Both the position numbers and the translations under genes were made by a program. Positions 16,010-23,876 of a DNA stretch of 64,000 bases are shown here, one piece after another. The notes under the pieces are model-generated. The model was given only the letters and a program-made list of their open reading frames with translations. It was not told the origin of the DNA and did not search any database. The DNA lies in IMG/VR virus record IMGVR_UViG_3300030329_003230, positions 23,401-87,400 of that record. One strand, written 5' to 3'. Within the stretch, counting starts at the first letter, position 1; each line of letters starts with the position of its first letter. The stretch is from a virus.

Positions 16010-17164
16010 ATGAGACAAACCTATCGTAATATGCCCTCTATGAGAGAGACACATCCTCATCTTGCTGAGGAATTTCATCCAACTAAGAATGGTGATTTAA
16101 CTCCTGATAATTTAATAGCAGGGACTAGTAAGAAAATCTGGTGGACATGTTCTACTTGTGAAAATGAATGGAAGACTAGGGGTGCTGACCGGACTTCAAG
16201 GGGACGAAAATGCCCACATTGTAGTCTTGGTAGATTACATTCAGATGGTAGAAACTCAATGGCTAACACCCACCCTGAATTAGCCAAAGAATATCAAGGA
16301 GATGCTACAAAAATAATAGCAGGAACGCATAAAAAGTTAGATTGGAAATGCTCTACTTGTGAACATAAATGGAAGACAAAAGGAAACAGTAGACAACAAG
16401 GAAGTGGTTGTGGTTATTGTGCCGGTCAATGTCTACATTCAGATGGAAGAAATTCTATGGCTAATACTCATCCTCATTTAGCACTTGAATACCAAGGAGA
16501 CGCTACAAAAATAATAGCAGGTACAATGAAGAAACTTCCTTGGAAGTGTTCCACTTGTGACCATGAATGGATAGCAGCAAGTTCTAGTAGAAGACATGCA
16601 AATCAGGGGTGTCCATGTTGTTCAGGAAGAGCGGTACATTCAGATGGTCGTAATTCAATGGCTAATACTCATCCACATTTGGCCAAAGAATATCAAGGAG
16701 ATGCTACAAAAATAACAGCAGGTACAGACAAACACCTTCTTTGGAAATGTTCCACTTGTGAATATAAGTGGTTAACTAAAGGTAAAGTTAGGGGTGGTAA
16801 ACAAGGCAGTGGATGTCCTTCTTGTGCAAAAAGGGCCTTCCGACCTAATGAAGCAGGTCATGTATATCTTATGAAATATGAAGGAGCAAATGAGAAAGTC
16901 ATTTACAAAATTGGAATATCTCATGATGTGGAGGAAAGGAGGAAAAAACTTCTTTCTAAGTATCTACAGAAAACACACTCTGAAATAAATATAGACATCA
17001 TTGACACAATGTACTTTGATACTGGTAAAGATGCAATGGAAATGGAAAAAACATTTCACGCAATGGAAGAACACCGTTTTACACCGAAAAAGAAATTCGA
17101 TGGTTGGACTGAGATGTTCAAAGCCTCGATTGTAGATGTATGGAATAGGATGGTAAAAACATGA
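16010..17164 (+). CDS. Zinc-ribbon repeat protein with GIY-YIG nuclease domain
   Basis: A 384-residue protein. Residues ~5-285 hold four copies of a zinc-ribbon repeat of the DUF4379 type: Thr-His-Pro-x-Leu-Ala-x-Glu, a Trp-x-Cys-x-x-Cys knuckle (KCSTCEHKWK) and a Cys-Pro-x-Cys knuckle, each ~66 residues. The C-terminal ~100 residues are a GIY-YIG-type nuclease (HVYLMKYEG...YKIGISHDVEERRKKL). The repeats probably target DNA and the last domain cuts it, as in free-standing homing-type nucleases. It lies between PCNA and PolB and may be a selfish insertion. It starts 10 bases after PCNA with GGTGAAGG upstream. Confidence 0.85.
   Translation: MRQTYRNMPSMRETHPHLAEEFHPTKNGDLTPDNLIAGTSKKIWWTCSTCENEWKTRGADRTSRGRKCPHCSLGRLHSDGRNSMANTHPELAKEYQGDATKIIAGTHKKLDWKCSTCEHKWKTKGNSRQQGSGCGYCAGQCLHSDGRNSMANTHPHLALEYQGDATKIIAGTMKKLPWKCSTCDHEWIAASSSRRHANQGCPCCSGRAVHSDGRNSMANTHPHLAKEYQGDATKITAGTDKHLLWKCSTCEYKWLTKGKVRGGKQGSGCPSCAKRAFRPNEAGHVYLMKYEGANEKVIYKIGISHDVEERRKKLLSKYLQKTHSEINIDIIDTMYFDTGKDAMEMEKTFHAMEEHRFTPKKKFDGWTEMFKASIVDVWNRMVKT
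16236..16730 (+). repeat. Three tandem ~198-bp DNA repeats inside the zinc-repeat gene
   Basis: Three near-identical copies of a stretch encoding HSDGRNSMANTHP...AKEYQGDATKI start near 16236, 16432 and 16634, in frame. They are conserved also at DNA level (CATTCAGATGG...AATGGCTAA), which suggests recent duplication or gene conversion. Confidence 0.8.
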
Positions 17165-17280
17165 GAAGAAAAACATTCGCACGTTGGTCATTGAAAAATC
17201 TACGTCAATTCTATCTTTCTAAATTGAAAGTAAAAGTTGTCACTGATGAATATGAATATGAGGAATGGGAATATCAATGA
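17161..17280 (+). CDS. Mini-protein upstream of PolB
   Basis: A 39-residue frame with a basic N-terminus and an acidic, Tyr-rich end (DEYEYEEWEYQ). It starts in an ATGA overlap with the GIY-YIG gene and ends in an ATGA overlap with PolB, so it is well supported by context. No known domain. Confidence 0.5.
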   Translation: MRRKTFARWSLKNLRQFYLSKLKVKVVTDEYEYEEWEYQ

Positions 17281-18932
17281 TTATATCTTGGATAGATAAA
17301 GACAAATCCATCAAAATAAGATGGAGAGATGAAGATAATAATCGTAAAGAGAAGAGTATAAACGATTTTGAACCATACTTTTTTATCCGTTCTATTGATA
17401 AAAGGCCAGAAACTTACAAGACTAAACATTACATTGGTCAAGGTAAATCAGTAAAACAGACGGGTTTTTTCAAATATAAAACTGGAAAGTATTACAATTT
17501 GAATAAAGAATCATTAACTAAAGTGTTCTACTCTCATCCTAAAGATGCAAAGAGTGCAAGAAATAACTTTTCTGCTACTTGGGAAGGAGATGTTCCTATT
17601 CTCCGTAGATATTGTGTTGACGAATTAAAGGCGGTTCCTGAATATGAATTGCGTAAATGGTATTGGGATATGGAATGGCTACCGGATGAACATGAACACG
17701 GTGGAGCAATTACTGCCATTAGTGTATATGATAACTATACTAATAAAATCAAATTATATTGGTGGAGCCATTGGCACGATAAGTCAAACACAATTATGAG
17801 AAGATTTAATTCAGAAAAAACAATGCTTGAGTCCTTCGTAAAAGATATGCAAAAGCAAGACCCTGATATGTTAATTGCTTGGTGGGGATTACAGTCTGAC
17901 GTTCCTAAATTAATTCAAAGATTATTTGATAATGGTATTGACCCAAGAGGACTTTCTCCCTATAAAGAAGTGAAGGGTGTAGGTTTTAACCATGTTAGTA
18001 AGTTAGATTACAGCGGAATTGAACAACCCATAAAAGGTAGATTATGTCTTAACTTAGATTTAGCATTTGAAAGACAATGGATGGATGCTCAAAGGGGAAC
18101 TCTACCTTCAACATCATTAGAATACTGTGCAAGTGTTTCTGTAGGTGAAGGTAAAAAGAAAGAGTCTAAATTTAAAGATAGAAATGAATTCTTTATGAAA
18201 GCGTGGGAAGAAGATACAACTAATTATCTTGAATACTGTATGCAAGATTCAGAATTACTTTATCGAATAGATGAGGAAATGGGATTAAGTGAAGGAGTAT
18301 TAGCAATTCAGAAACTAGTTAAAACACCCTTTGAAGATTGTTTCTTTGTTAGTCACATGGGAAGTACATATTTCATGAGAAACGCATGGTGGAAAGCCCC
18401 AACTGGGAAACATGCTGAAAAGAAAGAATATGATGGAGCATTAATCTATAATCCTCTTGACGAGGGAACTAATGGGTTACATACTAATGTAGCCGCTTTT
18501 GATTTCGCTTCTCTTTACCCATCGTGTATTCTTGCAAGGAATATATCTTGGGAAACTAAGAGTGAAACAGAAACAGAATTTGCTGTTAACATAAGAACAC
18601 CTAGAGACTTTTCAGATGTCACCCAAGAAGATTGGAAATACTATAAGACGGATGAGTTAGGTCTTTTACCAAATGCTATAGCTACTTTAAAGCCATTAAG
18701 GAAAGAATATAAAATTAAAATGTTAGAGGCTCTAAAATCAGATAATAAGAAAGACTACATTAAATGGAATTCAATGCAAATGGCAACAAAGCGACTATTA
18801 GCTTCTTTTTATGGAGTAGTTGCTTTACAGGGTTTTGGATGGTATGACGTGGATTTGGCTGCAAGTATAACAGCAAGTGCGAGAGAAGCAATTAGAGAAG
18901 CCGCATTTAAAGTGAGGGAGTTATCAGTATGA
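17277..18932 (+). CDS. polB: Family B DNA polymerase, N-terminal part (exonuclease, motifs A and B)
   Basis: The first half of a split replicative polymerase, 551 residues. The proofreading exonuclease is intact: ExoI WDMEW (Asp131, Glu133), ExoII around Asp208 (WWGLQSDVPKL) and ExoIII YCMQD (Tyr320, Asp324). Polymerase motif A is FDFASLYPS (Asp409). Motif B is KRLLASFYG (Lys505-Gly513), with Ala where Asn is usual. The gene stops just after the helix preceding motif C. The start at 17277 overlaps the previous stop. The rest of the palm and the thumb are encoded 386 bases downstream. No intein splicing residues are seen at the junction, so the halves presumably associate as separate chains. 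Confidence 0.92.
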   Translation: MIISWIDKDKSIKIRWRDEDNNRKEKSINDFEPYFFIRSIDKRPETYKTKHYIGQGKSVKQTGFFKYKTGKYYNLNKESLTKVFYSHPKDAKSARNNFSATWEGDVPILRRYCVDELKAVPEYELRKWYWDMEWLPDEHEHGGAITAISVYDNYTNKIKLYWWSHWHDKSNTIMRRFNSEKTMLESFVKDMQKQDPDMLIAWWGLQSDVPKLIQRLFDNGIDPRGLSPYKEVKGVGFNHVSKLDYSGIEQPIKGRLCLNLDLAFERQWMDAQRGTLPSTSLEYCASVSVGEGKKKESKFKDRNEFFMKAWEEDTTNYLEYCMQDSELLYRIDEEMGLSEGVLAIQKLVKTPFEDCFFVSHMGSTYFMRNAWWKAPTGKHAEKKEYDGALIYNPLDEGTNGLHTNVAAFDFASLYPSCILARNISWETKSETETEFAVNIRTPRDFSDVTQEDWKYYKTDELGLLPNAIATLKPLRKEYKIKMLEALKSDNKKDYIKWNSMQMATKRLLASFYGVVALQGFGWYDVDLAASITASAREAIREAAFKVRELSV

Positions 18933-19054
18933 AAAGAGGCGAAAGAAAAGACGGTAGCGTTGAAAAACACTGCGGAATTCGTATAGCGTCTAAGTGGAAT
19001 TACTGCCCGATGTGTGGTAAGAAAAAAGAAAAAGAGGTGATTAAATGGGTATAA
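18929..19054 (+). CDS. Mini zinc-ribbon protein inside the PolB split
   Basis: A 41-residue basic protein, start overlapping the PolB-N stop (ATGA). The zinc pattern is HCGIRIASKWNYCPMCGKK. It is the first of three mini-genes occupying the space between the two PolB halves. Function unknown; it could be a remnant of a mobile insertion or a polymerase accessory. Confidence 0.5.
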   Translation: MKRGERKDGSVEKHCGIRIASKWNYCPMCGKKKEKEVIKWV

Positions 19055-19085
19055 AATATAAAATAATTACAAAGGTGATAGCATA

Positions 19086-19175
19086 ATGAAATTTCATATT
19101 GTTAGTTTGTTAATTATAATAATTAGTGCTATATCTATTCTTTGGGCTTGGTGGAAAGGGAGAATGGGGGATTAA
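19086..19175 (+). CDS. Membrane micropeptide inside the PolB split
   Basis: A 29-residue peptide with one transmembrane helix (IVSLLIIIISAISILWAW) and a short basic tail, preceded by AAGGTGAT. It ends one base before the next mini-gene. Confidence 0.45.
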   Translation: MKFHIVSLLIIIISAISILWAWWKGRMGD

Positions 19176-19319
19176 ATGTTAGTTAAATGTCAAGAGTGTT
19201 CAACTCAATTTAGTATTAATATGTGGTCAACTATGAAACATCTATGTGGTAAGTGTTACCTTGAATATAAAAAGGAAATAAGAGAAGGCAAAAGGAATAG
19301 ATTAGGGAAGATGATATAA
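19176..19319 (+). CDS. Mini zinc-finger protein inside the PolB split
   Basis: A 47-residue protein with two Cys-x-x-Cys knuckles (KCQECST and LCGKCYLEY) and a basic C-terminal helix. Its stop overlaps the ATG of the second PolB half (TAATG), so that half is translationally coupled to it. Confidence 0.5.
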   Translation: MLVKCQECSTQFSINMWSTMKHLCGKCYLEYKKEIREGKRNRLGKMI

Positions 19320-20245
19320 TGGACGTAGTTTATGCACATACAGATTCCCTTTATGTCCCTATACCATCAATAGAAGTTGCTCAAGATGTTCAAAAAATAT
19401 TGAATAAACACATACAAGAAGTAGTGTTTCCTAATATTATGAATTTAGAATCTCATCCTATGGATTTAGAATTCGAAAAATACTATTCTGTATTAGGAGT
19501 AGGAGCAACAAGAAATAGAAATGCTGGTTACATTAATTGGAAAGATGGAGTATATCTTGCTGAACCTGAGTTCTTCGCTACAGGGTTCTCCGTTAAGAGA
19601 ATAGCTGAATCCAAATTAGCGAAAGAGGTACAGAAGAAAACCTTGGAGATGTGGATTAATCAAAAAACAGAACAAGAGATTGTTACCTTTGTTAAGAAAA
19701 AATATAATGATGTTCTTAAAGGTAGAATAGATAAATTAAACTTAGTTAAAAGAAGTAGAGTTAAAGAAAATAGAATGACTCTAAAATGCAGGTGTAGAAA
19801 GAAATACAATGTAGATTATGTTAGAAAATTGTTGAGTGTATTACCTGAATCCTTATGTGAAAAGGATAATTGTAATAGTAAATTAATCTCTTGTACCACT
19901 GTAGAAGATAAAAGACCCTCTTTCGGTGGAGGGTTTGCTGGTATGTTATATTATAATGAGCACATTAATCCTCAACAAAAATTAGATGATTCGTTTTACC
20001 ACATTAAGTGTAAATTTGGTATTAACCAAAAACAGACTTTTACTAATTGGAATGGTAAAGAGAATAAAGCTGGATATATAGCGGTTAGAAATTTAGAAGA
20101 ATTAGAACCATTTGAGCCAGATTGGCCATTCTTAGCAGAAGCAGAGGTTCTTAAAAAAGTGAAACCTATATTCGAAGCGATGGAATGGGATATATCTCAA
20201 ATAAAAATAGATGAGAGTCAAACAAGTTTAGGAGATTGGTTTTAA
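19319..20245 (+). CDS. polB: Family B DNA polymerase, C-terminal part (motif C, thumb, PIP box)
   Basis: The second half of the split polymerase, 308 residues. It begins MDVVYAHTDSLYV, which is motif C. The usual Tyr-Gly-Asp-Thr-Asp-Ser has His7 in place of the first Asp; the second, Asp9, is kept. A Cys-rich insert (KCRCRKK...CEKDNC) may bind zinc. The C-terminus QTSLGDWF is a textbook PCNA-interaction motif. Separate expression of a PolB C-terminal chain with motif C is known from Methanothermobacter, so the arrangement is plausible for an active enzyme. Confidence 0.9.
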   Translation: MDVVYAHTDSLYVPIPSIEVAQDVQKILNKHIQEVVFPNIMNLESHPMDLEFEKYYSVLGVGATRNRNAGYINWKDGVYLAEPEFFATGFSVKRIAESKLAKEVQKKTLEMWINQKTEQEIVTFVKKKYNDVLKGRIDKLNLVKRSRVKENRMTLKCRCRKKYNVDYVRKLLSVLPESLCEKDNCNSKLISCTTVEDKRPSFGGGFAGMLYYNEHINPQQKLDDSFYHIKCKFGINQKQTFTNWNGKENKAGYIAVRNLEELEPFEPDWPFLAEAEVLKKVKPIFEAMEWDISQIKIDESQTSLGDWF

Positions 20246-21090
20246 TGGAATTTACATATCAATGGAACCCTGAATGGGAAGAAGACCCATCAATGCCTCA
20301 ATTAAAGGTTACAAAATCATCTTTGAATACGTTTGAATTCTGTAGAAAACAATATCAATTTAGCTACATAGAACGTATGAAGAGTGAACCTAACGCTGCA
20401 ATGGCAAGAGGTTCAGCAGTTCACGATTCCTATGAAAACTTCTACAATGAGTTTGACCTTAGAAAAGCAGAAAACTTAGACCAAAATAGCCTTTTTCAAT
20501 ATTGTATAGGTCTATTTCCCATAGATGATTACGGTGAAGTTTACCAGACTATGGCAGCGTTTGAAACTGAGAGGTTCTTCTCTTCAAAGGTAGAGAAATC
20601 TTTAGACAATTATCTACCAGTTGGTAATGAGGTAGCGTGCAATGCTAAACTCTTAATTAAGAAAGACATAAATCCGAAATTCGAATTAAAAAGAGATTAT
20701 ACAGTTCATATTCAAGGAATAATAGATAGAATTTTTAGAGAAGGTGATGGATACATCCCTGTAGAATTAAAGACAGGAGTTTGGAAAGATAGAAAACAAA
20801 CTCATATGAGAAATGAAATGGCTTTTTACAAAGTTTTGATGGATGCAGACCCTGATTGTAATTTTGACCCAGTAACTCATTGGGCTTGGTATTATCCAGA
20901 TTCAAATTATTTTCAAGTAGAAGAAGTGAAGAAAAGAAACCAAACTAATATTCCTAAGAGAATTTCTAAGTTGATTTATGCTTATGAACAAGGAATATTT
21001 CCAGCTTCTTACTTCCCAAATAAGTGTCAATTTTGTTCCTTCATAGGAATATGCGACTCTGCTCAACAAGCGGAACTTTGGTCGTGGTAA
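20245..21090 (+). CDS. PD-(D/E)XK nuclease, Cas4/RecB-like
   Basis: A 281-residue nuclease. The N-terminal segment has LNTFEFCRKQYQF and ARGSAVHDSYENF, as in Cas4/AddB nucleases. The catalytic core is IQGIIDRI...YIPVELKTG (Asp and Glu-x-Lys). The C-terminus carries the Cys-x-x-Cys-x5-Cys cluster (KCQFCSFIGIC), which with the N-terminal Cys would hold a 4Fe-4S cluster. It probably processes DNA ends during viral replication or recombination. ATG 20245 overlaps the PolB-C stop (TAATG). Confidence 0.85.
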   Translation: MEFTYQWNPEWEEDPSMPQLKVTKSSLNTFEFCRKQYQFSYIERMKSEPNAAMARGSAVHDSYENFYNEFDLRKAENLDQNSLFQYCIGLFPIDDYGEVYQTMAAFETERFFSSKVEKSLDNYLPVGNEVACNAKLLIKKDINPKFELKRDYTVHIQGIIDRIFREGDGYIPVELKTGVWKDRKQTHMRNEMAFYKVLMDADPDCNFDPVTHWAWYYPDSNYFQVEEVKKRNQTNIPKRISKLIYAYEQGIFPASYFPNKCQFCSFIGICDSAQQAELWSW

Positions 21091-21091
21091 G

Positions 21092-21259
21092 ATGTCCTGC
21101 AAAAATTGTAGAAAACCACTCGAAGAAATTCTAATAGAAAGTAAAACTGACACATGTTTGATTTGTGGAAAAGAGATAGCTCACTATAATAGAGAGTTGA
21201 ATTTTTGGGATAAAATAAAAATTAAAATTAATACTTGGAGGAATAAAAATGAAAGATAA
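21092..21259 (+). CDS. Mini zinc-ribbon protein
   Basis: A 55-residue protein with two Cys-x-x-Cys knuckles (SCKNCRKP and CLICGKEI) and a Trp/Lys-rich basic tail. It starts two bases after the nuclease stop and overlaps the next gene by 11 bases. Family unknown. Confidence 0.55.
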   Translation: MSCKNCRKPLEEILIESKTDTCLICGKEIAHYNRELNFWDKIKIKINTWRNKNER

Positions 21260-21713
21260 AATATTAGAAAAAATAAATAGTAAAGATTGGAAATTCCATG
21301 AACTTCTTAAGTTAAGAGAAGCAGCGCAAGGAGTCGCTAAAGAATTGTATCATGAATTAGAAGTAACTTCCCTATTAGAGATGATGTGGGAGAAGAAAAT
21401 AGGTAGTGAAACATGGGGTTTTGTATTCAAAAAACACGCTATTGAAGAACTGGAAGAAGAAGTAATGAAAATTTTTCAAAAAAAGTTTGAATCAGCCACA
21501 GTTAATTTCGATGAAGGTAAAGTGGAACCAGTAGTAGAAATAACTGCTGAAAAACCAGCTTCATTAACAGAAAAATACACTAAAAGTGATGACCCGATGA
21601 AAGATTTAATCGAAGGTAAAGATGTTATTCCTGAGAAGAAAGAAATAAAGTTAGAAGAAAAAGATGGAATGGTTAAGACTAGAGCAGGCAATGTAAAGGT
21701 AAAGAGGGTATAG
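21249..21713 (+). CDS. Hypothetical protein, winged-helix-like N-terminus
   Basis: A 154-residue protein. The first ~85 residues (KDWKFHELLKLREAAQGVAKELYHELE...EEKKIGSETWGFVF-type pattern) look like a small helical or winged domain. The remainder is a low-complexity, Lys/Glu-rich tail. GGAGG precedes the ATG. No known catalytic motif. Confidence 0.5.
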   Translation: MKDKILEKINSKDWKFHELLKLREAAQGVAKELYHELEVTSLLEMMWEKKIGSETWGFVFKKHAIEELEEEVMKIFQKKFESATVNFDEGKVEPVVEITAEKPASLTEKYTKSDDPMKDLIEGKDVIPEKKEIKLEEKDGMVKTRAGNVKVKRV

Positions 21714-21714
21714 A

Positions 21715-21870
21715 ATGGTATTTGATGAACTATTAGACGGACAAAGAAAACTAACAGAAACAATGGAACAAATACATACCACTTTAAAATTCAGTAACCG
21801 AATAATCATGATGGTAAATGTAGTTAATATTGCAACTATTATTGTAGTGGGTTTGGTGTTATTGAAATGA
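21715..21870 (+). CDS. Tail-anchored membrane micropeptide
   Basis: A 51-residue protein with a soluble N-terminal half (MVFDELLDGQRKLTETMEQI) and a C-terminal transmembrane helix (MMVNVVNIATIIVVGLVLL). It starts two bases after the previous stop and overlaps the next gene (ATGA). Confidence 0.5.
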   Translation: MVFDELLDGQRKLTETMEQIHTTLKFSNRIIMMVNVVNIATIIVVGLVLLK

Positions 21871-22013
21871 CCCTTGCTAGATTAGCAATTAAATGTACTA
21901 TTTGTTCAAACATATTTCCTATAATGAAAGTTTACAGGGAAAAAGTAGGAATTGATGGACACTTCTGTTCAAAAGAATGCTGGGATGAAGGTGTTAAAAA
22001 TGAAATTCCCTAG
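21867..22013 (+). CDS. Mini zinc-finger protein
   Basis: A 48-residue protein with metal ligands IKCTICSNIF and FCSKECWDE, a pattern of small treble-clef fingers. It overlaps its upstream neighbour (ATGA) and the primase start by 14 bases. Confidence 0.5.
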   Translation: MTLARLAIKCTICSNIFPIMKVYREKVGIDGHFCSKECWDEGVKNEIP

Positions 22014-23082
22014 AGAGGTTTGGCCAAGCGCAAACAAACAAACTAATTCCTTTGCAAGTAAAAGAAAATTAGTTAAGAGCCAGAAAGAGTTCAATGATTT
22101 CGTTAAATTATATAATGGAAAAATGAACTGTTTTACATCAGTATATGATTACAAAACTTATACTGAAAAACAAGCTATAGTTAACACAGTTATTCTAGAT
22201 AGAGTATTTTTAGATTTTGATGCTCATCACGGAGAAGTAAACAAAGCAACTGGAGCCCAATTAATTAACCCTGAAGAAATAGGAAAATGTTTAGAAGATT
22301 TATTTTTAGTTTTAGATTATTTACATTCTAAGGATTATAAATACGATATGTCATTTTCAGGTAGAGGGTTTCACCTATATGTTTACGGAGAACCAATAAA
22401 GGATATTCGTAGATTAACAGCCTTTTTTAATCAAATAAAGAAATATACTGTTAATGGTACATTAGATAGTTCTGCTATTTCCAGTAGAAGATTAAGACGT
22501 ATTCGTAACACTATGAATATGAAAGCATCATATGGAAAGGGATGTTATTATTGCATACCTCTATCTTATTCTGATTTAGAAGAGAAAACATTCATTGATG
22601 ATTTATTGGATATGGCTAAAAAACCTAACTTTACTTCTATTAATTATAGAGGGAACAAGTTAGTATCTTGGCCAGAAGTACCACCTATTGAAGAATCTGA
22701 AATAGAAGCCGAAGTAATAAATGTAGGAAACTTACCTATGCCACCTTGTATGCATAGTGCTATAATGATTGAAAACCCAACGGACCAATCAAGAGCATAC
22801 TTAGTTAGTTGGTATAAGGATTTATTATTATGGACTGACCCAAATGTGGGATTTATGGATAGTAAAGCTACACCTAGTTTTGATTCCCGCAATAAAATTA
22901 CAAATAAAATAGTAGCAGAGATTAAACACTTACACGAAGAACATGATGTTTGGTTAGATTTTAAAGAAGAAGTCACTAAATACCGAGTTAAATATATTGT
23001 AGATGGGAACTATAGTTTCCCTAATTGTGATAAACTGATATCTAACGGATATTGTATAGGAAAATGTTGGAGGATGAAATAA
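22000..23082 (+). CDS. Archaeo-eukaryotic primase (PriS-type catalytic core)
   Basis: Makes primers for the viral polymerase. The catalytic Asp pair is in FLDFDAH (Asp72, Asp74), followed by the nucleotide-binding SFSGRGFHLYVYG (~118-130). A third conserved block (TLDSSAISSRRLRRI...) fits the AEP fold. The C-terminus has a Cys cluster (NCDKLISNGYCIGKC), similar in position to PriL/PriCT metal sites, so catalytic and accessory parts may be fused. The length is 360 residues from the ATG at 22000, chosen because GAAGGTG is six bases upstream; in-frame TTG/ATG codons from 21952 are less likely. Confidence 0.85.
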   Translation: MKFPREVWPSANKQTNSFASKRKLVKSQKEFNDFVKLYNGKMNCFTSVYDYKTYTEKQAIVNTVILDRVFLDFDAHHGEVNKATGAQLINPEEIGKCLEDLFLVLDYLHSKDYKYDMSFSGRGFHLYVYGEPIKDIRRLTAFFNQIKKYTVNGTLDSSAISSRRLRRIRNTMNMKASYGKGCYYCIPLSYSDLEEKTFIDDLLDMAKKPNFTSINYRGNKLVSWPEVPPIEESEIEAEVINVGNLPMPPCMHSAIMIENPTDQSRAYLVSWYKDLLLWTDPNVGFMDSKATPSFDSRNKITNKIVAEIKHLHEEHDVWLDFKEEVTKYRVKYIVDGNYSFPNCDKLISNGYCIGKCWRMK

Positions 23083-23184
23083 ATGAAAGAAGGAAGACAA
23101 ATGACGTTATATGAATTTGGATTAAAAATGAAAGGACAAACTAGCTTATTGGATTATGGATTAAAGTTGGATGAAGAAGAATGA
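23083..23184 (+). CDS. Micropeptide with two tandem PIP-box-like motifs
   Basis: A 33-residue peptide containing a 12-13-residue repeat: QMTLYEFGLKMK and QTSLLDYGLKLD. Each matches the core Gln-x-x-Leu-x-x-aromatic of archaeal PIP boxes; the second aromatic is Gly. The second copy starts QTSL, like the PIP box at the end of PolB (QTSLGDWF). It lies between the primase stop and the XPF-like nuclease start (ATGA overlap), so it is expressed with them. It probably binds PCNA; whether it tethers the nuclease in trans or regulates the clamp is unknown. Confidence 0.55.
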   Translation: MKEGRQMTLYEFGLKMKGQTSLLDYGLKLDEEE

Positions 23185-23876
23185 CTCTAATAATAGATAG
23201 TAGAGAATCCTCTGATTTATCTGAAGAAGTAGAAGATAAAGCCAGAAAGATGAATATTATCACCAAAAAACAATGGATAGAAGTAGGAGACTATGTTATT
23301 GGTAATGTCTGTTTTGAGGCAAAATCTACTCATGATTTCTTATCTTCTATAGTAAGTAAAAGATTGTGGACTCAATTAGATAACATGGATAGGTGTTATG
23401 AAAATAACATAGTAATAATTTATGGTAGTCTACAGCACGCACTTACTTACACCAAATATTCTGCTAAATACAATAACATGCCAAGAGAAAGAAAAATACA
23501 ACTACTAACAAACAATTTCTATGGTGGTATTAGTAGAATAATTTTAGATTCAGATATTAAACCAGTTTGGGTTAAAGACGCATATGCAGCAGCATCAATT
23601 ATTTGCAGCGTTGCTAAAATGCAACCTGTAGATAGACCACCAATTAAGCCTCATATTTTCAAGAGGCAAACCACTGATGACATCAGAATAAACATGTTAA
23701 CGAGCATAAAAAGTGTTAGTGAAAAGAAAGCAAAGACACTTTTAAAACACTACGGGTCACTTATGGAAATAGGTGATTGCGACAAAAGGGAACTATGTTC
23801 TTTAGAGGGCATAGGAGACACAACAGCAGATAGAATATTATCTGTTTTCAATTCCGAAAAGGAGGTTAAACAATGA
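23181..23876 (+). CDS. ERCC4/XPF-family structure-specific nuclease
   Basis: A 231-residue protein with an ERCC4 nuclease domain: IIDSRESSD (Asp6, Arg8, Glu9), GDYVIGNVCFEAKST (Glu46-x-Lys48, against the usual ERK), and a conserved core to ~130. Two helix-hairpin-helix motifs follow (SVSEKKAKTLLKHYG and SLEGIGDTTADRILS). It is the compact nuclease-HhH form, without a helicase. It probably cuts branched replication or recombination intermediates. No PIP box of its own is visible, but a tandem-PIP peptide is encoded immediately upstream. Confidence 0.88.
   Translation: MTLIIDSRESSDLSEEVEDKARKMNIITKKQWIEVGDYVIGNVCFEAKSTHDFLSSIVSKRLWTQLDNMDRCYENNIVIIYGSLQHALTYTKYSAKYNNMPRERKIQLLTNNFYGGISRIILDSDIKPVWVKDAYAAASIICSVAKMQPVDRPPIKPHIFKRQTTDDIRINMLTSIKSVSEKKAKTLLKHYGSLMEIGDCDKRELCSLEGIGDTTADRILSVFNSEKEVKQ

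Noticed and set aside
19045-19086. 13-codon frame (MGIKYKI...) in the PolB gap
   Set aside because: Too short and without metal or membrane pattern; it overlaps the 41-residue mini-gene.
17277-20245. Split intein at the PolB junction
   Set aside because: The N-half ends in a normal polymerase helix with no Cys/Ser block A, and the C-half starts with Met-Asp-Val-Val without an His-Asn splice end.
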